Notes under the pieces: model-generated
What the model was told of the DNA's origin: nothing
The model's input: the letters and a program-made list of their open reading frames with translations, nothing else
Databases searched by the model: none
Shown: piece after piece, positions 7,855-16,940 of the stretch
Layout of the letters: each line of letters opens with the position of its first letter
How positions within the stretch are numbered: position 1 is the first letter of the stretch
Made by a program: the position numbers and the translations under genes
NCBI GenBank assembly: GCA_035456105.1
Contig: DATIDV010000048.1
Location: 258,497 to 322,496, forward strand
Reading direction: 5' to 3'
Origin: Viridibacterium sp035456105
GTDB lineage: Bacteria > Pseudomonadota > Gammaproteobacteria > Burkholderiales > Rhodocyclaceae
DNA length: 64,000 nt

Positions 7855-8943
7855 CTAGAAGGTGTAGCCCACCTGAACGTCGCCGGGCTCCAGCTTGTCC
7901 AGCAGGCGCGCCAGCGGGTGCAGTTCGCGATAACGCTGACAGGTCCTGGACAGATACTTGAAGACCAGAGGAATATCTTTCAGGTAGCTTTCCTTGCCGT
8001 CGCGGTGGTACAGGCGCGCGAAAATCCCGAGCACTTTTATGTGGCGTTGCGCACCCATGAACTCGTAGTCGCGATGGAAGTCGGCAAAATCAGCGCGTAC
8101 CGGCAGGCCAAGGTCGCGCGCAGTCTCCCAGTAGCGCACCAGCCAGTCGATGGTGCGGGCTTCTTCCCACTCGATGTAGGCGTCCTTGAAGAGGGAGGCG
8201 AGGTCGTAGGTCATCGGGCCGTAGACGGCATCCTGGAAGTCGATCACGCCGGGGTTCGGGCTGCACAGCATCAGGTTGCGCGAGTGAAAGTCGCGGTGCA
8301 CGAAGACTTTGGGTTCTGCGAGATTGACAGCCAGGATTTGCTCGAACACCTCATAAAGAGCCGTGGTGTCTGCGTCATTGAGTGTGGCGTTCTTGTGGCG
8401 ACCGACATACCAGACCGGAAAGAGCTCCATTTCCCGCAGCAGGCGCTCGCGGTCGTATTCTGGCAGTACGTCGGGACGGCTGGCAGCCTGGATGCAGGCC
8501 AGCGAGCCCAGTGCATCGGCGTAGAGCGTGTCGGCGTTGTCAGGCGTGAGGGCGGAGAGGTAGGTCGTATCTCCGAGGTCGGAGAGCAGCAGGAAGCCTT
8601 GCTGCAGGTCCTGCGCGAAGACTTGAGGCACGTGCGCTCCCGCCGCTGCAAACACTTCCGCTACGTGAAGGAAAGGGCGGCAGTCTTCGCGCTCGGGTGG
8701 CGCGTCCATGACGATGCGTGTGCTGTTGTCGTCATGCAGGCGTACGCGGAAGTAGCGGCGAAAACTGGCGTCTGCTGACGCTACAGTCAGTTCGTAACTG
8801 CGTTGTGCTAGCTGGATGCTGAGCCAGGCGTGCAACTGGTCGAGGCGTGGGGTGGCTGGCAGGGAATTCAAGGTGTACTCCGGATTGTCTGCGCAGAGGG
8901 CGCAGTGAGGATCAAGGCAGGGCTGGGAGAGGAAGGGCTTCAT
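7855..8943 (-). CDS. amgK: AmgK-like sugar kinase (anomeric MurNAc/GlcNAc kinase of cell-wall recycling)
   Basis: A 362-residue aminoglycoside-phosphotransferase-fold kinase. The catalytic loop V-H-R-D-F-H-S-R-N (H216-R217-D218) and the metal-binding I-D-F-Q-D (D235) are intact. In Pseudomonas, AmgK phosphorylates MurNAc at C1 in the peptidoglycan salvage route and is encoded next to lptD, as here, so this is the favoured function. Its usual partner murU is not in the window. The first 30 residues include a Cys-rich C-L-D-P-H-C-A-L-C stretch absent from typical AmgK; a TTG near residue 24 could be the real start. It is divergent from lptD. Confidence 0.8.
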   Translation of the reverse strand: MKPFLSQPCLDPHCALCADNPEYTLNSLPATPRLDQLHAWLSIQLAQRSYELTVASADASFRRYFRVRLHDDNSTRIVMDAPPEREDCRPFLHVAEVFAAAGAHVPQVFAQDLQQGFLLLSDLGDTTYLSALTPDNADTLYADALGSLACIQAASRPDVLPEYDRERLLREMELFPVWYVGRHKNATLNDADTTALYEVFEQILAVNLAEPKVFVHRDFHSRNLMLCSPNPGVIDFQDAVYGPMTYDLASLFKDAYIEWEEARTIDWLVRYWETARDLGLPVRADFADFHRDYEFMGAQRHIKVLGIFARLYHRDGKESYLKDIPLVFKYLSRTCQRYRELHPLARLLDKLEPGDVQVGYTF

Positions 8944-9167
8944 GTAGAATCCCGGAATCTTAGCAAATGCCTAAGCCGATACCGGTGCAGCGCTTGCCGG
9001 CGAGAGTTGTCGCGGCGGGGTATTCCCGCACTTTCGAAAGTATCTGGCGCAGGCTTCACTGCACGTTCTCCTTTAACGATCAGCCATCAATGGCGCTGTA
9101 TCACATGCCCGGACTCAGAATCGAGAAGAACACTCCGCGTCATGCCGTATGCGACGCAAAGCCCTGC

Positions 9168-11528
9168 ATGAGCCGTCTGGGTCTGGCCGTGCTCGCCTGT
9201 TTCTCCGGGCTGGCCGCTGCGGCCGATGGAGATTTGTTCGTGGTGCGTCCGCATGTGTTGATGTTCGCGCAGCTTGCGCCTGTGGCGGCGACGCCCAAGG
9301 CATCGACGAGCACGCAAGTGGATGACACATTCATTGACGCCGACACGGTGGATGGCCGCAATGCACTGGAGATGAGCGCGGACGGCAAGGTGCGTCTGCG
9401 CCGCGGCGATGTGACGCTCTTCAGCGATCGCCTGCGCTTCGACCAGGCAATCAATGAGGTCACCGCTGAAGGCAATGTGCGCATGTTGCGCGGCAAGGAC
9501 TCGGTCGAAGGGCCGCGCGGCAGAATGAATCTGGATACCAAGGTCGGCGAGTTTGAAAGCCCGACGTACAGCTTCCAGCGCCCAGCGCCGCTCAAGCCCG
9601 TACCCTTGGGCTCACCGTCACCGACCGGGCCGCTCAAGCCAATTGTGGCTTCGGGCAAAGCCGATTTTCTGGAAATGCTGGGTGAGAACCAGTTTCACCT
9701 GCACAACACCAGCTACACGACCTGTGAGGCCTCTGATCCGGACTGGTATTTGCGCATCCGCGATCTCGATCTCGACTACGATCGTGAGCGTGGCGAAGGT
9801 ACGAATAGCGTTCTGCACTTCAAGGACGTGCCGATCGCCTGGGTGCCCTGGATGGATTTCCCGCTCAACGGCTCGCGCCAGTCGGGCTTCCTGCCGGCGA
9901 CTTTCGGGAGCACGACCAATACGGGCGTTGACCTGACGCTTCCGTATTACCTGAACCTTGCCCCCAATTATGACGCCACCGTAGCACCGCGCTGGATGGG
10001 GCGGCGTGGCCTGCAGTTAGGCGGGGAGTTTCGATACCTGACGCCAACAGGCTATGGCAAGCTGAGCGGCGAGTACCTGGCGAACGACAAGATCACGCAG
10101 ACGCAGCGAGGCCTCTTCTCGGCGCAGAATTCCCAGAATTTCGGCGGTGGCTTGACGGGTACCGTTGACTTCACCCAAGTGACTGATCGGGATTATTTCG
10201 CAGACCTGAGTTCGCGCATTTCAACCGCGTCTCAAGGTACGCTCAACCAGCAAGTCCAGCTGAGTTACGGCGGCATTGCCTGGTTGCCGATGGGTGTGAA
10301 TGTGCAGCGGTATCAGACGCTGACCGGTGACGAGCCCTACTCGCGTCAGCCACAGTTTACGGCCGCTGTGAACCTGCCCGACCTCAAGGGGGTTGCGGTG
10401 CGTATGCCGATGGACTACACGCACTTCCAGCATTCCACGAAGGACGAAGGCGCGCGCACGGTGGCCTACCCGCAACTGGCGCTGCCTGTGCAGCTCACAT
10501 ATGGATTTTTCACGCCCAAAATTGGTGTGCATTTCTCGCAGTACGATCTGGTGCGTCGCACGACGACAGGCTCCGAGCAACTAAGCCGTGCCGTACCCAT
10601 CGGCTCGGTGGATACTGGCTTGAATTTCGAACGCGGCATCAAGTTCGGTGGTGAGGACTACACACAGACACTGGAGCCGCGCTTTTACTATGTTCGCGCA
10701 GCTTCGCGTGAGCAGAGTCAGTTTCCAGTGTTCGACACAGCCCGCGCCGACTTTAACTTTGCGCAGATATTTTCCGAGAATCTCTATTCGGGCCATGACC
10801 GTATCTCCGACTCGAATCAACTGACGTCGGCAGTGACCACTCGCTTCATTGCAGATGACACGGGTGCTGAATATGTGCGTCTGGCATTGGGTCAGCGTTT
10901 CTATTTCAGTGATCAGAAAGTAACACTGCCCGGCGAGACGCCGCGCGAGGGACGCATCGCGGACTGGCTGGGACAGGTCTCCGGGCGCATGACCAAGAAC
11001 ACATGGCTGGATACGGCCTACCAGTACAATCCGCGCGAGCATCAAAGTGAACGCGCGGTCGTCTCGTTGCGGTACCAGCCGCAGGCCGCGAAGGTGATCT
11101 CCGGAAGCTATCGCTATCAGCGCAGCACTTGTACGGATCCTCTAAACCCTGCGTGCGGTACGCGAGACATCGACTTTTCCGCTCAATGGCCGATCGGCGG
11201 GAGTTGGTACGGCGTGGGGCGCTATAACCGCAATCTGAAAGATCACCAGTTGAGCGAAGCACTGGCAGGGCTGGAATACAAGGCTGACTGCTGGGTACTC
11301 CGAGTGGTCTGGCAAACCCTGCTCACGACCAAGACAACTGAGCCCGGTAGCACCAGTACTGACAAGCAGGTGCGGAATAACTCCGTGTTCCTGCAACTCG
11401 AATTCAACGGGTTGGCTTCCATCGGTTCGAATCCGGTGTCTCTGCTCAAACGCAGCATCGGCGGTTACAGCAAGATCAATGACAACAACGTCGGTGACCC
11501 GGTGTTTGGTTCCGGCGGTGCGGAGTGA
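9168..11528 (+). CDS. lptD: LPS-assembly protein LptD
   Basis: Outer-membrane barrel that inserts lipopolysaccharide together with LptE. From ATG 9168 the protein is 786 residues, close to the E. coli length of 784, and starts with a signal peptide (M-S-R-L-G-L-A-V-L-A to A-A-A-A-D). Next comes the periplasmic beta-jellyroll (D-A-D-T-V-D-G to N-E-V-T-A-E-G-N-V) and then the C-terminal barrel. Cysteines in T-T-C-E-A and near the C-terminus may form the interdomain disulfides. The frame is open back to 8967, but that leaves only 23 bases to the divergent amgK and adds 67 residues before the signal peptide. Weak ribosome-binding site, so the start is uncertain (9090 possible). Confidence 0.93.
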   Translation: MSRLGLAVLACFSGLAAAADGDLFVVRPHVLMFAQLAPVAATPKASTSTQVDDTFIDADTVDGRNALEMSADGKVRLRRGDVTLFSDRLRFDQAINEVTAEGNVRMLRGKDSVEGPRGRMNLDTKVGEFESPTYSFQRPAPLKPVPLGSPSPTGPLKPIVASGKADFLEMLGENQFHLHNTSYTTCEASDPDWYLRIRDLDLDYDRERGEGTNSVLHFKDVPIAWVPWMDFPLNGSRQSGFLPATFGSTTNTGVDLTLPYYLNLAPNYDATVAPRWMGRRGLQLGGEFRYLTPTGYGKLSGEYLANDKITQTQRGLFSAQNSQNFGGGLTGTVDFTQVTDRDYFADLSSRISTASQGTLNQQVQLSYGGIAWLPMGVNVQRYQTLTGDEPYSRQPQFTAAVNLPDLKGVAVRMPMDYTHFQHSTKDEGARTVAYPQLALPVQLTYGFFTPKIGVHFSQYDLVRRTTTGSEQLSRAVPIGSVDTGLNFERGIKFGGEDYTQTLEPRFYYVRAASREQSQFPVFDTARADFNFAQIFSENLYSGHDRISDSNQLTSAVTTRFIADDTGAEYVRLALGQRFYFSDQKVTLPGETPREGRIADWLGQVSGRMTKNTWLDTAYQYNPREHQSERAVVSLRYQPQAAKVISGSYRYQRSTCTDPLNPACGTRDIDFSAQWPIGGSWYGVGRYNRNLKDHQLSEALAGLEYKADCWVLRVVWQTLLTTKTTEPGSTSTDKQVRNNSVFLQLEFNGLASIGSNPVSLLKRSIGGYSKINDNNVGDPVFGSGGAE

Positions 11529-11583
11529 GCAGCGTCAAAATATTGTGGAGCAAGTGAACGTGAATGTATTTCAGAAGGTTTTG

Positions 11584-12882
11584 ATGGGAACTTGGCGTTT
11601 TGCCCCGGCGGTAGTGCTGGCCGCGTGCATGTTGTTGGCAATGTCAGCGGCGCAGGCGGTGACACTCGATCGCATCGTCGCGATCACCAATGACGAAATC
11701 ATTACCCTGTCCGAACTGACTGAGCGCACAGATCGCTTCATGCAGCAATTGCGTCAGCAGGGTACGGCTCTGCCGCCGCGCGCGCAGGCCGAGCGTCAGG
11801 TGCTTGATCGCATGATTCTCGAACGCCTGCAATTGCAGCGCGCACGCAGCGGTGGCCTGCGCGTCGACGAGATGACGCTGGAGCGCGCGCTGCAACGCAT
11901 TGCCGAGCAGAACAATATGCCGCTTGCAAAATTTCGCGAGCTGGTAGAGAAGCAGGAGGGCGTGCAATGGACGCGTTTTCGTGAAGACATCCGCAACGAA
12001 ATACTGATCAGCCGTCTGCGCGAACGTGAAGTGGATAGCCGCATTCAGGTGAGCGATGCCGAGGTGGATGCTGCGCTGGCTGCACCCGAATCACAGGCCG
12101 GTAACAAGGAGTATCTTGTCTCGCATATTTTCCTGCGCGCGCCAGAGGGGGCAACGCCCGAAGCCTGGACGCGCCTGATGGCGCGGGCCAATGAAGTCAT
12201 GCGTCTGGTGCGTCAGGGCGACGATTTTGCCAAGCTTGCAGCGGCTTTCTCCGACGCCAAGGATGCAATGCAAGGAGGCAATCTTGATTGGCGGCCGCTG
12301 CAGGGGCTGCCAACAATATTTTCCAATGAAATCGTCAAGATGACGTCGGGTCAGGTCAGCAATATCCTGCGCAGCCCAGCGGGCTTACATATCTTCAGAC
12401 TGAATGACATGCACGATGGCAAGCAGACGGGCGAACTCAAGGTGGTCCAGGTGCACGCGCGTCACATCCTGCTGCGCACCAGCGATGTACTCAATGACGC
12501 GGATGCGAAGCGGCGCCTTGGGGACCTGCGTCAGCGCATTCTCGGCGGGGCGAAATTCGATGATATGGCCCGCACCAACTCTAGCGACCAGACGGCTGCG
12601 CGAGGAGGGGATCTGGGCTGGTTGTCGCCTGGCGATATGGTGCCGGATTTCGAGCGTGCCATGAATGCGCTCAAGGACGAGCAGATCAGCGAACCAGTGC
12701 AGTCACCCTTCGGCTGGCACCTGATCCAGGTGCTTGAGCGGCGTACTGTCGATGTCAGCGGCGAGCGCCGCCGCCTTGAGGCGCGTCAGGCCCTGCGCGA
12801 TCGCAAGGCCGAGGAGGCCAACGAAGTCTGGCTACGCCAGCTGCGCGATGAATCGTTCGTCGAAATGCGATACGACGAATAA
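11584..12882 (+). CDS. surA: periplasmic chaperone/peptidyl-prolyl isomerase SurA
   Basis: A 432-residue chaperone that escorts outer-membrane proteins, including LptD encoded just upstream, to the Bam complex. ATG 11584 has AGAAGG five bases upstream and begins a clean signal peptide (M-G-T-W-R then a hydrophobic stretch ending S-A-A-Q-A). An N-terminal SurA domain (A-I-T-N-D-E-I-I-T-L-S-E-L) is followed by two parvulin domains (about residues 175-280 and 285-390), each with the histidine-containing V-S-H-I-F-L and A-R-H-I-L-L strands. Length matches E. coli SurA (428). It follows lptD by 55 bases. Confidence 0.95.
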   Translation: MGTWRFAPAVVLAACMLLAMSAAQAVTLDRIVAITNDEIITLSELTERTDRFMQQLRQQGTALPPRAQAERQVLDRMILERLQLQRARSGGLRVDEMTLERALQRIAEQNNMPLAKFRELVEKQEGVQWTRFREDIRNEILISRLREREVDSRIQVSDAEVDAALAAPESQAGNKEYLVSHIFLRAPEGATPEAWTRLMARANEVMRLVRQGDDFAKLAAAFSDAKDAMQGGNLDWRPLQGLPTIFSNEIVKMTSGQVSNILRSPAGLHIFRLNDMHDGKQTGELKVVQVHARHILLRTSDVLNDADAKRRLGDLRQRILGGAKFDDMARTNSSDQTAARGGDLGWLSPGDMVPDFERAMNALKDEQISEPVQSPFGWHLIQVLERRTVDVSGERRRLEARQALRDRKAEEANEVWLRQLRDESFVEMRYDE

Positions 12883-12934
12883 TCTGACGAATAACGCCTG
12901 CCATCATGTCTCACATAGCTGTCGCCTGCGCTTC

Positions 12935-13954
12935 ATGAAAGCCCTGCCTGTCATCGCGATTACGACTGGCGAGCCGGCAGGTATCGGTCCGGAGTTGTGC
13001 GCAATGTTGGCGGGGAAGCAATGGCCTGCGCGCATCGTCCTCATCGGTGACGCCGACCTCCTTGCCCGGCGCGTTGCAACGACTGGTCTGCATGTTGCCC
13101 TGCGGCCTTATGCCGAGAGCAATCCGGTGTTGCCGGGCTCGCTGGAAGTGCTGCACGTGCCGCTTGCCGTCCCATCTCAACCCGGTGTGCTGGATTCGCG
13201 CAATGCTGGTTACGTATTGCAGACGCTGGACGTGGCGATCGATGGCTGCCTCAGGGGCGAATTCGACGCGATGGTCACGGCACCGGTTCAGAAGAGCATC
13301 ATCAATGATGCCGGCATTCCTTTCTCCGGCCACACGGAATATCTAGCCGAGCGCACTGCCACGCCACGTGTGGTGATGATGCTCGCGGGCGAATACGGGG
13401 GCAGCAATGGCGTGCCGCCAAGCTGGATGCGCGTGGCATTGGCAACCACGCACCTGCCTGTATCCGCCGTGCCTGCAGCAATCACGCCGGCGTTGCTGGA
13501 AGAAACTTTGCGCATCCTGCATGCCGACCTGCGTGACAAGTTCGGTTTTGCCGAGCCACGCATCCTCGTGGCGGGGCTCAACCCGCATGCGGGCGAGGGC
13601 GGTCATATGGGACGCGAAGAGATTGACGTGATCGAGCCGGTTCTTGTGCGTCTGCGCGAGGAAGGCATGCAGCTCATCGGCCCGTTGCCCGCCGATACGT
13701 TGTTTGTGCCGCACCAATTGGCGCGTGGCGATGCGGTACTGGCGATGTATCACGACCAGGGCCTGGCGACCCTCAAGTTCGCCACTTTCGGTGGGGGCAT
13801 CAACGTCACGCTGGGCTTACCCATTATTCGTACTTCGGTTGACCACGGCACCGCGCTGGATCTGGCGGGCACGGGTCGTGCCGACCCCGGCAGTCTGCAT
13901 GCCGCCATCGACTGCGCTCTGGCGATGCTCGCCGCACAAGAAAAGCATTCATGA
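12935..13954 (+). CDS. pdxA: 4-hydroxythreonine-4-phosphate dehydrogenase PdxA
   Basis: A 339-residue NAD-dependent enzyme of pyridoxal-phosphate biosynthesis, acting on 4-phosphohydroxythreonine. Family features are the N-terminal T-T-G-E-P-A-G-I-G-P-E, T-A-P-V-Q-K, the metal-binding histidines in G-H-T-E-Y-L-A and in A-M-Y-H-D-Q-G, and G-L-N-P-H-A-G-E-G-G. ATG 12935 is the only start that aligns with the family; no strong ribosome-binding site precedes it. It sits in the classical surA-pdxA-rsmA order and overlaps the next gene by four bases (ATGA). Confidence 0.95.
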   Translation: MKALPVIAITTGEPAGIGPELCAMLAGKQWPARIVLIGDADLLARRVATTGLHVALRPYAESNPVLPGSLEVLHVPLAVPSQPGVLDSRNAGYVLQTLDVAIDGCLRGEFDAMVTAPVQKSIINDAGIPFSGHTEYLAERTATPRVVMMLAGEYGGSNGVPPSWMRVALATTHLPVSAVPAAITPALLEETLRILHADLRDKFGFAEPRILVAGLNPHAGEGGHMGREEIDVIEPVLVRLREEGMQLIGPLPADTLFVPHQLARGDAVLAMYHDQGLATLKFATFGGGINVTLGLPIIRTSVDHGTALDLAGTGRADPGSLHAAIDCALAMLAAQEKHS

Positions 13955-14862
13955 ACAGAAGAACTTTCGTAGGATTGCTGCCGCTTGCGGCGGCACTTCA
14001 AGCCTGCTCATTACTTTCGTCGCAACCTGCCGCGGTCGAAACGGTTGGCCCGGCTGCCGGACCCGTAGTGGTGACGCCAAAGGCCAAACCGAGGCTGGGT
14101 CTTGCTTTGGGTGGCGGTGCGGCACGGGGCTTTGCCCACATTGGCGTCATCAAGGCGCTGGAGACAAGTGGGCTGGCGCCGGACATCGTCGTCGGCACGA
14201 GCGTTGGCGCAGTGGTTGGCAGCCTGTATGCAGCTGGCCTTGATGTTTTTGAGCTACAGAAGATCGCGATTCAGCTTGAAGAAAAAGCACTGACCGACTG
14301 GTCGGTGTTTGACCGAGGTTTTCTCAAGGGCGAGGCGCTTGAGCGCTTCATCAATCAGCAGATCGCCAATCGTCCGATCGAGCAGCTCAAACGCCATTTC
14401 GCGGCGGTGGCAACCGATCTGGCGGCGGGCGAAATGACGGTTTTCACGTCCGGCAATACCGGTACGGCCGTGCGCGCTTCGGCCGCCATTCCCGGTGTTT
14501 TCTCCCCTGTCATCATTCGTGGCCGCGAATATGTGGATGGTGGGCTGACCAGTCCCATTCCGGTCAAGGCGGCGCGGCAGCTGGGAGCAGACATCGTGAT
14601 TGCGGTGGATATTTCAGCAAAGCCGTCAGGCAAGAAGAACCAGGGCAGCATTGATCTGCTGCTCGATACCATTGCTGTTATGGGGCACAACATCGGAGCG
14701 CGCGATCTGGCGGACGCCGACGTCGTCATCCGGCCCGATCTGCTGGGCGTTGCTGCGACCAATTTCCAGCAGCGCAATGAGGCCATCCTGCAGGGCGAAA
14801 GAGTCGGCTTTGCCGCCATTCCACGCATACGGGAGAAGCTCGCCGCGGCGAGCGCACGCTGA
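13951..14862 (+). CDS. patatin-like phospholipase, predicted lipoprotein (RssA-like)
   Basis: A 303-residue predicted lipid acyl hydrolase. Residues 1-19 form a lipoprotein signal with the lipobox L-Q-A-C; a short Pro/Val-rich linker leads to the patatin domain with the glycine-rich oxyanion loop G-G-G-A-A-R-G, the nucleophile elbow G-T-S-V-G and the catalytic aspartate in V-D-G-G-L. The catalytic Ser-Asp dyad is therefore complete. It overlaps pdxA by four bases and is followed two bases later by rsmA, so it is co-translated within the envelope operon. Its target lipid is unknown; an envelope phospholipid is the simplest guess. Confidence 0.9.
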   Translation: MNRRTFVGLLPLAAALQACSLLSSQPAAVETVGPAAGPVVVTPKAKPRLGLALGGGAARGFAHIGVIKALETSGLAPDIVVGTSVGAVVGSLYAAGLDVFELQKIAIQLEEKALTDWSVFDRGFLKGEALERFINQQIANRPIEQLKRHFAAVATDLAAGEMTVFTSGNTGTAVRASAAIPGVFSPVIIRGREYVDGGLTSPIPVKAARQLGADIVIAVDISAKPSGKKNQGSIDLLLDTIAVMGHNIGARDLADADVVIRPDLLGVAATNFQQRNEAILQGERVGFAAIPRIREKLAAASAR

Positions 14863-14863
14863 C

Positions 14864-15688
14864 ATGGCACGCGGGCATCAGACACCCCAGCGTCACCAGG
14901 GCCATACCGCGCGCAAGCGCTTTGGCCAGAATTTCCTCGTCGATAAGGACATCATCAGCCAGATCGTCGACTCCATTGCGCCCAGGCCCGGAGAGTTTCT
15001 CGTCGAGATTGGTCCCGGCCTTGGCGCGCTGACCGTGCCGCTGCTTGCTGCCTGCGGCAAGCTGCACGTCGTAGAGATCGACCGTGATCTGATCGCACGC
15101 CTGCACCAGACTTATTCGCCCGAGCAGGTCACGGTGCACGAAGGCGACGCGCTGGAATTTGATTTCTCCAGCCTGCCCGCACCGCTGCGCGTCGTTGGCA
15201 ACCTGCCGTACAACATTTCCACGCCCTTGCTGTTCCACCTCGCCGACTACGCCGACAGGGTGCGCGACATGACCTTCATGCTGCAGAAGGAAGTGGTGGA
15301 CCGCATGGTGGCCGCGCCAGGCGAGGAGGCTTACGGGCGCCTCTCTGTAATGCTGCAATACCGCTTCGCCATGGCTAGCCTGTTTGATGTGCCCGGTACG
15401 GCCTTCAACCCGCCGCCGAAAGTGACCTCGGCCATTGTCTACATGCGGCCGCTGCCTGCTGAAGCACTCAGTTGCAAGGATCCTGAATTGCTGGGCAAGG
15501 TGGTAACTGCTGCCTTCGGTCAGCGGCGCAAGACATTGCGCAATACCTTGCGGCCCTGGTTGGAGCTGACGGATTTCGGACAGCTTGAGCTGGATCCCAA
15601 CGAGAGGGGCGAGCGGCTTGCCGTAGGGGATTTCGTACGGATCGCGGACTACATTGACGATCTCAAGTGCGGAGCAGGGCGTTTGTAA
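14864..15688 (+). CDS. rsmA: 16S rRNA dimethyladenosine transferase RsmA (KsgA)
   Basis: A 274-residue methyltransferase that dimethylates two adjacent adenosines in helix 45 of 16S rRNA during 30S maturation. It has the SAM motif E-I-G-P-G-L-G-A-L-T, the acidic V-E-I-D-R-D, and the adenine-methylase motif N-L-P-Y-N-I-S, plus the N-terminal K-R-F-G-Q-N-F-L. The ATG at 14864 lies one base after the patatin stop codon. Last gene of the lptD operon. Confidence 0.96.
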   Translation: MARGHQTPQRHQGHTARKRFGQNFLVDKDIISQIVDSIAPRPGEFLVEIGPGLGALTVPLLAACGKLHVVEIDRDLIARLHQTYSPEQVTVHEGDALEFDFSSLPAPLRVVGNLPYNISTPLLFHLADYADRVRDMTFMLQKEVVDRMVAAPGEEAYGRLSVMLQYRFAMASLFDVPGTAFNPPPKVTSAIVYMRPLPAEALSCKDPELLGKVVTAAFGQRRKTLRNTLRPWLELTDFGQLELDPNERGERLAVGDFVRIADYIDDLKCGAGRL

Positions 15689-15834
15689 ATCGCTTCTTGT
15701 CGTACTTCTGGAAATTGTCGTACGCCGGCAGGAACACTATTTGCCTAATGTTGATCTGTCCCGAAAGGGCTGGCGTCACGAACAGATAAAGCCAACACGT
15801 TAAACTGCCTGGCTAATTCAGGAGCCTCAAACAC

Positions 15835-16851
15835 ATGTCTTGCATTCTCGTTACCGGCGGTGCCGGATATATCGGTAGTCATACCTGTGTCGAACTGCTG
15901 GCGGCCGGTTACGACGTGGTCGTGGTCGACAATTTGTGCAACAGCAAGCCTGAGTCGCTGCGACGCGTAGAGGAAATCGCCGGACGCAAGCTCACCGCGT
16001 TTCACGAAATCGACGTATGCGATCGCGCCGCGCTGGCTGAAGTCTTCAAGGCGCATCGCATTGATGCGGTCATTCACTTTGCCGCGCTGAAGGCCGTTGG
16101 CGAGTCCGTGGCGCAGCCGCTGAGGTACTACGCCAATAATATTGCGGGCACGGTTGCGCTTGCCGACGTCATGGCCGCCGCCGGCGTCAAATCACTCGTG
16201 TTCAGCTCATCGGCGACGGTCTATGGCGATCCGGCGAGCGTGCCGATCCGTGAAGACTTTCCGACCGGTCCGACCAATCCCTATGGCCGTACAAAGTGGA
16301 TGATGGAATACGTCCTCGGCGATGTGGCGGCGGCAGATCCCGAGTGGCGCATCGCCCTGCTGCGCTACTTCAATCCGGTCGGTGCCCATCCATCCGGTCG
16401 CATCGGCGAGGATCCCAACGGCATTCCGAACAATCTCATGCCCTTTGTCAGCCAGGTGGCGGTCGGCAAGCGCGAGAAGCTCAGCGTGTTTGGCGGTGAC
16501 TATGCAACGGTCGATGGCACGGGCGTACGTGACTACATTCATGTCGTCGATCTGGCTGTCGGCCATGTGCGCGCCGTCAGGCGCCTGACAGAGCGCGTCG
16601 GCGTGTTGACGGTGAATCTCGGGACCGGCCGCGGCTATTCCGTACTTGAGGTCGTCAAGGCCTTCGAGGCGGCAAGTGGTCGCGCAGTGGCTTATCAGAT
16701 CGTTGATCGTCGCGCAGGCGATGTGGCGCAGTGCTATGCCGAAACCGTGCTGGCTGGCCAGGAGCTGGGTTGGCGCGCAGAACGTGGTATCGAAGACATG
16801 TGCGCCGATGCGTGGCGCTGGCAAAGCGCCAATCCGAACGGCTATGAATAA
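15835..16851 (+). CDS. galE: UDP-glucose 4-epimerase GalE
   Basis: A 338-residue extended short-chain dehydrogenase interconverting UDP-glucose and UDP-galactose. Seen are the NAD-binding G-G-A-G-Y-I-G-S-H, the catalytic S-S-S-A-T-V-Y-G and Y-G-R-T-K (Tyr-x-x-x-Lys), and the GalE-specific R-Y-F-N-P-V-G-A-H. The length equals E. coli GalE (338). AGGAG lies about ten bases before the ATG. With the adjacent mannose-1-phosphate guanylyltransferase it supplies nucleotide sugars for surface polysaccharide. Confidence 0.96.
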   Translation: MSCILVTGGAGYIGSHTCVELLAAGYDVVVVDNLCNSKPESLRRVEEIAGRKLTAFHEIDVCDRAALAEVFKAHRIDAVIHFAALKAVGESVAQPLRYYANNIAGTVALADVMAAAGVKSLVFSSSATVYGDPASVPIREDFPTGPTNPYGRTKWMMEYVLGDVAAADPEWRIALLRYFNPVGAHPSGRIGEDPNGIPNNLMPFVSQVAVGKREKLSVFGGDYATVDGTGVRDYIHVVDLAVGHVRAVRRLTERVGVLTVNLGTGRGYSVLEVVKAFEAASGRAVAYQIVDRRAGDVAQCYAETVLAGQELGWRAERGIEDMCADAWRWQSANPNGYE

Positions 16852-16940
16852 GCCTCGAAATTCCCCTTGTAAAACTTGTCATCTCCCTGCCGTGTCATGG
16901 CCAGGATCTGTGATCTAAATTCAAAACACAGGAGGTTCTA

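Noticed and set aside
8967..9167. 67-codon N-terminal extension of LptD
   Set aside because: It precedes a normal signal peptide, makes the protein longer than the family norm and leaves almost no space to the divergent amgK gene.
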